From: Chloroflexota bacterium
GTDB taxonomy: Bacteria; Chloroflexota; Ktedonobacteria; Ktedonobacterales; Ktedonobacteraceae
NCBI GenBank assembly: GCA_902812455.1
Contig: CADDZH010000134.1
Span: 1-10,658, forward strand
Direction of reading: 5' to 3'
Length of the DNA: 10,658 nucleotides
A program made the position numbers and the translations under genes. This document shows, piece by piece, positions 5,712 through 10,658 of this stretch. Under the pieces are notes generated by a model. The model was not told the DNA's origin, ran no database searches, and saw nothing but the letters and a program-made list of their open reading frames with translations. The stretch's first letter is position 1. Each line of letters begins with the position of its first letter.

Positions 5712-6965
5712 ATGCGAAGGCAAAACGCCTTATGGCAAAAGCCAGTCTTGCATAGTATCGGCGCGCTGATTATAGCGCTTTTCATTCTGAGCGCGTGTGG
5801 CGGGGGCAGTGGCACAACGAGTAGCGGCCAGCCGACAACGCCGATCAAGATTGGTATTTCAGTATCACTTTCTGGCGATTTCTCTGCCGATGGGCAGGCT
5901 GAAGAACGGGGCTACCAACTCTGGGCCAACACTGTCAATAAAAGCGGCGGTTTGCTTGGCCGCAAGGTCCAGTTAATGTTCCTTTCCGATGCCAGCAGCA
6001 CGACGCAAGTTGTCACTAACTACCAGAAATTAATTACCGTTGACCATGTCGATCTAGTACTGGGGCCGTACTCGACGCTGCTCACGAAACCGGCATCAGT
6101 GGTTGCCAATCGCTATGGCTATGCGTTTATGGAAGGTTCGGGCGGTGGCCCTTCTGTCTTTACCAGGGGGTTGCACAATCTTTTCGATGTTTCCCCACCG
6201 ATCATCTTCCAGATGAATAGCTTTGTGCAGTATATCCTCTCGTTGCCGGCATCACAGCGACCACAAACAGCCGCTTACGCGACGGAGGATGATCCATTCA
6301 CCCAGCCCATGATCGACGAGGCTCGCTCGCTACTTGAGAAAGGCGGGGTCAAAACGGCTTACTACAAGGTTTACCCGGCGGAAACGACCGACTATACGCC
6401 TATTGCTCAAGGGGTCATAGCTTCCGGCGCTCAGTTAGTTGTCCTGGGTTCCATGCTGCCCGATATGATTGCCTATGTCCAGGCTTTCAGGCAACAGCAC
6501 TTCAACCCGAAAGCCATCATTGCATCGGCAGGGCCAGACCAGGGCGCTCAGTTTATTGGCCCTATCGGAGGCGCCAACGTTGCCGAAGGAATCTTCTTCC
6601 CCAACGCCTGGGACCCCTCGATCAACACCTACCAGAATGCGCAAATGGTGCATGACTACCTGGCGACATACGGTGGCACTGCTGCTCAAATCAGCGCGGA
6701 CACGGCAGAAGCCTACTCGGTAGGGCAGGTGCTGTACCAGGCCGTGAATAAGATCCACAGCATCGATAATGCAAAGCTTATCGCCGAACTGCACTCGGGC
6801 GATACATTCCAGGATGTGCAGGGATTGGTGAAGTTCAATGACGTAGGTGAAAATGTCCTTGGAACATCGTTTGTGTTCCAGTGGCAGAAAGGGAACGTTG
6901 TCCTTGTATACCCGCCGGCTCAAGCGGCGGCCAGCCCTGAATATCCCAAACCCACCTGGCCGTAG
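5712..6965 (+). CDS. HAAT-family ABC transporter substrate-binding lipoprotein (LivJ/LivK type)
   Basis: A 417-residue extracellular binding protein of the type I periplasmic-binding fold used by branched-chain amino acid (HAAT) importers. The N-terminus has basic residues, a hydrophobic stretch (about 15-28) and a lipobox LSAC with the lipidated Cys at 29, followed by a Gly/Ser/Thr-rich tether. The mature domain opens with IKIGISVSLSGDFSADG (45-61), and KSGGLLGRKVQL (77-88) is a standard family signature. AAGGAGG at 5699-5705 lies 6 nt before the ATG, the strongest ribosome site in the window, fitting the high level a binding protein needs. Only 34 nt separate it from E2, so a shared transcript is likely. 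Ligands in this family range from Leu/Ile/Val to amides, urea and aromatic acids, so branched-chain specificity is not assured. Confidence 0.92.
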   Translation: MRRQNALWQKPVLHSIGALIIALFILSACGGGSGTTSSGQPTTPIKIGISVSLSGDFSADGQAEERGYQLWANTVNKSGGLLGRKVQLMFLSDASSTTQVVTNYQKLITVDHVDLVLGPYSTLLTKPASVVANRYGYAFMEGSGGGPSVFTRGLHNLFDVSPPIIFQMNSFVQYILSLPASQRPQTAAYATEDDPFTQPMIDEARSLLEKGGVKTAYYKVYPAETTDYTPIAQGVIASGAQLVVLGSMLPDMIAYVQAFRQQHFNPKAIIASAGPDQGAQFIGPIGGANVAEGIFFPNAWDPSINTYQNAQMVHDYLATYGGTAAQISADTAEAYSVGQVLYQAVNKIHSIDNAKLIAELHSGDTFQDVQGLVKFNDVGENVLGTSFVFQWQKGNVVLVYPPAQAAASPEYPKPTWP

Positions 6966-6991
6966 ATACGGCTGCCCAGACTAGGGCGTAT

Positions 6992-7041
6992 CAGGGTAGG
7001 GGCAGGAAACCAGGACAGGGGCAAGCCCTGTCCCTACCCTG
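6992..7041. repeat. Nested inverted repeat between the binding-protein and livH genes
   Basis: CAGGGTAGGG (6992-7001) pairs perfectly with CCCTACCCTG (7032-7041). Inside it ACAGGG (7015-7020) pairs with CCCTGT (7026-7031) around GCAAG, or GGACAGGG with CCCTGTCC if the inner stem is extended. The 13-nt segment 7002-7014 bulges out on one side. No T-run follows, so this is not a classic terminator. Its place right after the binding-protein gene suits a partial terminator or mRNA-stabilising element that lets that protein be made in excess. It shares GTAGGGG with the other repeats. Confidence 0.7.
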
Positions 7042-7145
7042 GACGGCAGTTGCCCTGAAACCCACGGCGGGCGGTACAGGCCGAGGCGTGGTATGGTAGG
7101 GGTAATCAGGAGCGCCCTGGAAGAGAGACAGAAAGGGGGCGTATT

Positions 7146-8021
7146 GTGGGACTTATTGTTGAAGCAATTATTACCGGAATATTGACAGGGGGGGTCTATG
7201 CCTTGATGTCGTCGGGGCTGACGCTGCTCTTCGGGGTGATGGAAATCATCAACGTGGGGCAGGGCGCATTGGTGATCCTGGGGGCTTACCTCAGTTACGT
7301 TCTAGAGCACGATCTGCATATCGACCTGTTTCTGGGACTGCTCATTACCATGCCTGTCATGTTCCTATTAGGCCTGGTGATCGAGGTGCTTTTTATCCGG
7401 CCGGTCAAGGGAGACCGCACCATGCTCTCTATCCTGGTGACGTATGGAGTAGCGTTGATCATCGAGGGCGTCCTCAATATCATTTTCTCAGCAGATTATG
7501 TACAGTTGCACGCCTGGTATGTCACGGCATCGTTTAACCTCTTTGGATTCTATCTCTCCTACATTTATGTGTTCGGGTTCTTGCTGGCTGTGGTGTTGCT
7601 CGGGGGGCTTTACCTGCTGCTCTATCGCACCAAATTCGGATATGCTTTGCGCGCCTCGATGCAGAATCGCACAGCGGCAGAGCTGATTGGTATCGATGTG
7701 GATCGTATCTCGACGCTTACTTTTGGCATCGGCATAGCGCTGGCGGCTGCTGGAGGTATGGCGTTTGGAGCAACGAACGCCTTCGATGCTGGCAGTTCTT
7801 ATGACCTGATCTCCCGCCTGCTGGCCATCATCATCTTTGGCGGCATGGGCAGTTTATCTGGCGCGCTGATCGCTTCGGTAGGTATGCTGGTGGTCGAAGA
7901 TGTTGTCTCGGTGGTCTGGTCACCTGTGTGGGCCAGTACCGTATTTTACATCTTGCTTGTGATTATCCTGCTGGTTCGTCCTCAGGGCCTGCTTGGGCAA
8001 CTGGAAAGTAGGAAACAATGA
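7146..8021 (+). CDS. livH: HAAT ABC transporter permease, LivH type
   Basis: A 291-residue, very hydrophobic membrane protein, the usual length for LivH. It starts at GTG 7146 with AAAGGGGG (7132-7139) 6 nt upstream. Family landmarks are SSGLTLLFGVMEIINVGQGA (22-41) in the first helices, the cytoplasmic EAA-like loop that docks on the ATPases (about 161-187, YRTKFGYALRAS then AAELIGIDVDR), and GGMGSLSGALIAS (232-244) near the C-terminus. I estimate about eight membrane segments. With LivM it forms the channel of the importer. It overlaps livM by 4 nt (ATGA), so the two are translationally coupled. The gap before it (180 nt) holds the hairpin repeat. Confidence 0.93.
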   Translation: MGLIVEAIITGILTGGVYALMSSGLTLLFGVMEIINVGQGALVILGAYLSYVLEHDLHIDLFLGLLITMPVMFLLGLVIEVLFIRPVKGDRTMLSILVTYGVALIIEGVLNIIFSADYVQLHAWYVTASFNLFGFYLSYIYVFGFLLAVVLLGGLYLLLYRTKFGYALRASMQNRTAAELIGIDVDRISTLTFGIGIALAAAGGMAFGATNAFDAGSSYDLISRLLAIIIFGGMGSLSGALIASVGMLVVEDVVSVVWSPVWASTVFYILLVIILLVRPQGLLGQLESRKQ

Positions 8022-9073
8022 ACATCTTCAAAGTCGCCGGCTTGCTTGTACTGCTGGCATTTGCCATTGTCTTTCCATTCCTGTTTCCTAATCCAACGGT
8101 GACGACCATTGCAGTCGATACGCTGATTTTTGCAGCAGTAGCGACCGGATGGAATATCCTTTCGGGCTACACCGGCTACATCGCCCTGGGGCATACGGCC
8201 TTCTTTGGCACCGCCGCTTATGCCCTGGCAATCATGTGCCAGGACTGGAACATCCCTGGCGGCTATGAGCCATTCTTGTTTGTTCCTGTGGCCGGGTTGA
8301 TAGCGGCTGCTATCAGCTTACCTGTCGGATGGGTTGCGCTACGTGTGCGACGGCATACCTTTATCGTTATCACTATCGCCATTTTCTTTATTGCGCAGTT
8401 GCTGGCCTATAACCTGCGCAGCATCACCAGCGGCTCTACTGGCATAGGCCTGCCAATCCCCATTGATTGGGGCGGTGACTTCTTCAATATTCCGTTCTAC
8501 TTTGTGAGCTTAGCGCTCCTGCTCATCGCGCTGGCCATCTCCTGGTGGATACGCCACTCCAAGTTTGGTCTTGGCCTGCTGGCGATCCGTGACGACGAGG
8601 ACAGGGCGATGGGGCTTGGCGTAAGAACCTGGTCATCTAAACTGGCCGCTTTTGTCATTTCCGCCTTCATTGTCGGCATGGCAGGGGCTATCTGGGCCTA
8701 TTTCATCGAGTCAATCTATCCGGCGACTATCTTTGATCCCAATTTTGATGTGGCCATGGCGCTCATGGGTTTCCTGGGTGGCCTGGGGACGCTTGCCGGT
8801 CCTGTGCTAGGCGCGGTGATCCTGGAGCCTGCCCAGCAATACTTTACCTTGCAGTCCGGTCCGAGTAGCTATTACCTGATCGTCTACGGGGGGCTCTTCC
8901 TCATAGTCATTATCTTTATGCCACGAGGAATCATTCCGACGGTAAGGGATCGCTGGCACAAAATCCAGGCAACCCGCCAGCAGCGGCGGAGAGAGGCTGG
9001 TGTCGCTATCACTGCTCTTCCTGCTGAGGATGAGCCTGCCATCGTCGAAAAGAAGGAGGGCATCAACTTATGA
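8018..9073 (+). CDS. livM: HAAT ABC transporter permease, LivM type
   Basis: A 351-residue membrane permease, partner of LivH. Typical signatures are ILSGYTGYIALGHTAFFGTAAY (47-68), the cytoplasmic coupling loop SKFGLGLLAIRDDEDRAMGLG (181-201), and GFLGGLGTLAGPVLGA (251-266). About eight to ten hydrophobic segments are visible. The C-terminus (about 305-351) is a charged, Arg/Lys/Glu-rich cytoplasmic tail, a common LivM trait. The start ATG overlaps the livH stop, and its own end overlaps the livG start, each by 4 nt, so stoichiometry is probably held by coupled translation. Nothing looks broken. Confidence 0.93.
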   Translation: MNIFKVAGLLVLLAFAIVFPFLFPNPTVTTIAVDTLIFAAVATGWNILSGYTGYIALGHTAFFGTAAYALAIMCQDWNIPGGYEPFLFVPVAGLIAAAISLPVGWVALRVRRHTFIVITIAIFFIAQLLAYNLRSITSGSTGIGLPIPIDWGGDFFNIPFYFVSLALLLIALAISWWIRHSKFGLGLLAIRDDEDRAMGLGVRTWSSKLAAFVISAFIVGMAGAIWAYFIESIYPATIFDPNFDVAMALMGFLGGLGTLAGPVLGAVILEPAQQYFTLQSGPSSYYLIVYGGLFLIVIIFMPRGIIPTVRDRWHKIQATRQQRRREAGVAITALPAEDEPAIVEKKEGINL

Positions 9074-9801
9074 GCTTGTTGGAAGCGGAAGGTGTCAGCA
9101 AGGCTTTCGGCGGTATTCGCGCTCTGGATGCATGTTCGATCAGCGTAGAGCGGGGCACTATCACCGGTTTAATCGGCCCTAATGGCTCGGGGAAGACTAC
9201 CCTGTTTAACGTGATAACCGGCTATGAGCGTGTCGATAGCGGGCAGGTGCGTTTTCAGGGGCAGGCTATCACTAATGCTTCACCGGCCAGAGTCTTCCGC
9301 CTGGGCATTGGACGCACCTTTCAACTGACGCGCATTTTCCCGCGCCTGACGGTGCTGGAGAATATGCACGTCGCGGTGCAGCGTAATGACTTGAGAGGCT
9401 TGCTTAGCCGCTGGAGCTCGTCTCACGAACAGAAGCGCGCTCTGGAGCTGCTGGACTTCGTGGGCCTGACCCAACTTAAGGATTCTCCGGCGGGCATCCT
9501 GTCGTATGGGCAAAAAAAGTTGCTGGAATTCGCTTTCGTCTTGATTGCCGAGCCGCAGGTGATTTTGCTGGATGAACCGGCAGGAGGCATCAATCCGACC
9601 ATGATTAATTACCTGGCAGATCGTATTCGTACCCTCAACCAGCGTGGTGTGACCTTTCTGGTTGTCGAGCACAATATGGAATTTGTGATGCAGTTATGCG
9701 ATAAGGTCATGGTGATGCATCGCGGTACCAGGATCGCCGAGGGAACGCCTGCTGAGGTGCGGGCCAATCCTGCCGTGCTTGAGGCCTATCTGGGAGATTA
9801 G
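9070..9801 (+). CDS. livG: HAAT ABC transporter ATP-binding protein, LivG type
   Basis: A 243-residue ATPase that powers import, bound to the cytoplasmic face of LivH/LivM as a heterodimer with LivF. The nucleotide-binding parts are complete: Walker A GPNGSGKTT (36-44), Q-loop Q85 in GRTFQL, signature LSYGQKK (145-151), Walker B VILLDEPAGG (164-173) and switch His H201 in VVEHNM. The signature has Tyr in place of Gly, a frequent LivG variant. The stretch FQLTRIFPRLTVLENM is typical of LivG. AAGGAGG (9053-9059) stands 10 nt before the ATG, inside the end of livM. It is slightly shorter than E. coli LivG, as are many homologues. Confidence 0.94.
   Translation: MSLLEAEGVSKAFGGIRALDACSISVERGTITGLIGPNGSGKTTLFNVITGYERVDSGQVRFQGQAITNASPARVFRLGIGRTFQLTRIFPRLTVLENMHVAVQRNDLRGLLSRWSSSHEQKRALELLDFVGLTQLKDSPAGILSYGQKKLLEFAFVLIAEPQVILLDEPAGGINPTMINYLADRIRTLNQRGVTFLVVEHNMEFVMQLCDKVMVMHRGTRIAEGTPAEVRANPAVLEAYLGD
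9792..9797 (+). promoter_or_regulatory. Ribosome binding site that decides the livF start
   Basis: GGGAGA at 9792-9797 lies 8 nt before the ATG at 9806. The upstream in-frame ATG at 9779 lies within livG, lacks a comparable site, and would add nine residues not found on typical LivF proteins. Confidence 0.6.
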
Positions 9802-9805
9802 AGAG

Positions 9806-10528
9806 ATGCTGCTGAAATTACACAATGTGTATGCAGGCTACGAGGGAGGCGACGTGCTCAAAGGGGTTAGCCTGGAGATGGAGCAGGGTACGACGACCTG
9901 TATTGTCGGACCCAATGGAGCTGGCAAATCCACGGTGCTGCGCGTGCTGAGCGGCCTGCTGAAACCTCGTCTTGGAGAGATTACCTTTGATGGCAAATCT
10001 ATTGCCGGCCTGACGCCTCGCCAGATTCTGGCTCTAGGGATTGTGCAGGTGCCGCAAAGTCACAGCCTGTTTCCCACTATGACGGTGCAGCAAAATGTGC
10101 GCCTGGGGGCTTATATGCTGAATGATCAGGCGCTGGTTGAGCGACGCTTGCACGAGATCGAGAGGATGTTTCCTATAGTCAAAGAGCGTGCACGCGATAA
10201 AGCAGGGAACCTATCGGGAGGCCAGCAGCGGCAGGTTGAGTTTGCGCGCTGCCTGATGCTGGATCCGCGCCTGATCTTGCTGGATGAGCCATCGATGGGG
10301 CTGGATCCGAGAACCTTCAAGCAGGTGGTGGAGACGATCAAGATGATGCAGAGCACCGGCAGGACGATTCTGCTGGTCGAGCAAAATGCGCGCACAGGGT
10401 TGAGCCTTGCCAACAATGGCATTGTGCTGGAAAGTGGGCAGGTGCGCCTGCAAGGCCCGCATACAGAGATTCTCAATAACCCTGAGATTGGCCGCCTCTA
10501 CCTGGGCGGCACGCTCTCTACGGCATAA
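9806..10528 (+). CDS. livF: HAAT ABC transporter ATP-binding protein, LivF type
   Basis: A 240-residue ATPase, the second motor subunit of the importer. It opens with MLLKLHNVYAGYEGGDVLKGVSL, the standard LivF beginning, which supports the ATG at 9806 rather than the earlier ATG at 9779. Motifs: Walker A GPNGAGKST (35-43), Q-loop Q84 in VPQSHSLFPTMTV, signature LSGGQQR (136-142), and Walker B LILLDEP (156-162) followed by SMGLDP. The switch position is Gln (VEQN, Q193), as is usual in LivF. The start is 4 nt after the livG stop. It completes the binding protein-H-M-G-F set, and no further transporter gene follows before the window ends. Confidence 0.94.
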   Translation: MLLKLHNVYAGYEGGDVLKGVSLEMEQGTTTCIVGPNGAGKSTVLRVLSGLLKPRLGEITFDGKSIAGLTPRQILALGIVQVPQSHSLFPTMTVQQNVRLGAYMLNDQALVERRLHEIERMFPIVKERARDKAGNLSGGQQRQVEFARCLMLDPRLILLDEPSMGLDPRTFKQVVETIKMMQSTGRTILLVEQNARTGLSLANNGIVLESGQVRLQGPHTEILNNPEIGRLYLGGTLSTA

Positions 10529-10536
10529 AGGAATGT

Positions 10537-10630
10537 GGATCGGCTGATAGTGAATATTAACGACCAAAATCGGGAATGATGTTGAAGAGATGGTACGAGT
10601 GGAAGCGGACGGGCGACCACAAGGGCCGAC
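10537..10630 (+). repeat. Diverged dispersed repeat, copy 2, downstream of livF
   Basis: The non-coding tail after livF resembles 2577-2681 in the same orientation. TGGTACGAGTGGAAGCG (10591-10607) differs from 2633-2649 at one base, and GATAGTGAAT upstream and CACAAGGGCC downstream keep the same order. The copy is about ten bases shorter. It may continue past the window. No gene and no terminator-like T-run is visible in 10529-10658. Confidence 0.6.
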
Positions 10631-10658
10631 ATGGCTAGCGCCGGGAATGGGAGACGGA

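Noticed and set aside
8298..8315. Inverted repeat TGATAGC...GCTATCA inside livM
   Set aside because: Only 7 bp, in the middle of a hydrophobic coding stretch of Ala/Ile codons; most simply chance.
9779..9805. Upstream ATG giving a LivF nine residues longer
   Set aside because: It lies within the livG coding sequence, has no good ribosome site, and the extra peptide does not fit the LivF family start; 9806 does.

Overview
The window reads as a stretch of a moderately GC-rich bacterial chromosome. It is most likely from a Ktedonobacteria-type member of the Chloroflexi. The basis is the dispersed intergenic repeats built on GATAAATCGG and CCCCTAC, which I recall as common between genes in that group, together with proteins of Gram-positive or Chloroflexi character. 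This placement is an inference from pattern memory, not a database result. Every supported gene lies on the + strand.

Layout. (1) 1-214: the C-terminal end of a beta-hydroxyacid dehydrogenase (3-hydroxyisobutyrate dehydrogenase family). (2) 215-490: a repeat-filled leader. (3) 491-2519: E1 alpha and E1 beta of a 2-oxoacid dehydrogenase, overlapping by 14 nt. (4) 2520-2831: a second repeat-rich gap holding a perfect hairpin, a MITE-like segment and another copy of the modular repeat. (5) 2832-4184: an M24 (creatinase/aminopeptidase P/DddP-fold) protein in which one canonical metal-ligand Asp is Cys. (6) 4298-5677: the E2 acyltransferase, with one lipoyl domain, two peripheral-subunit-binding domains and a catalytic core. 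(7) 5712-10528: a complete branched-chain-amino-acid-type (HAAT) ABC transporter in the order substrate-binding lipoprotein, LivH, LivM, LivG, LivF. (8) 10529-10658: a non-coding tail with a diverged copy of a repeat from gap (4).

How it may work together. The transporter could import an amino acid or amino-acid-like compound. The M24 protein could hydrolyse a C-N (or other) bond in it. The beta-hydroxyacid dehydrogenase and the E1/E2 complex could then oxidise the carbon skeleton to an acyl-CoA. E3 (dihydrolipoamide dehydrogenase) is not in the window and must come from elsewhere. E2 is only 34 nt upstream of the binding-protein gene, and livH/livM and livM/livG overlap by 4 nt. The segment from E2 to LivF therefore looks like one transcription unit, with a strong hairpin between the binding protein and LivH that could lower permease expression relative to the binding protein.

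Most notable: the M24 gene placed between E1 and E2, its Asp-to-Cys change, the duplicated PSBD of E2 in which each copy has lost different conserved features, and the modular 20-nt-period repeats. I see no CRISPR array, tRNA, rRNA, transposase or phage gene.
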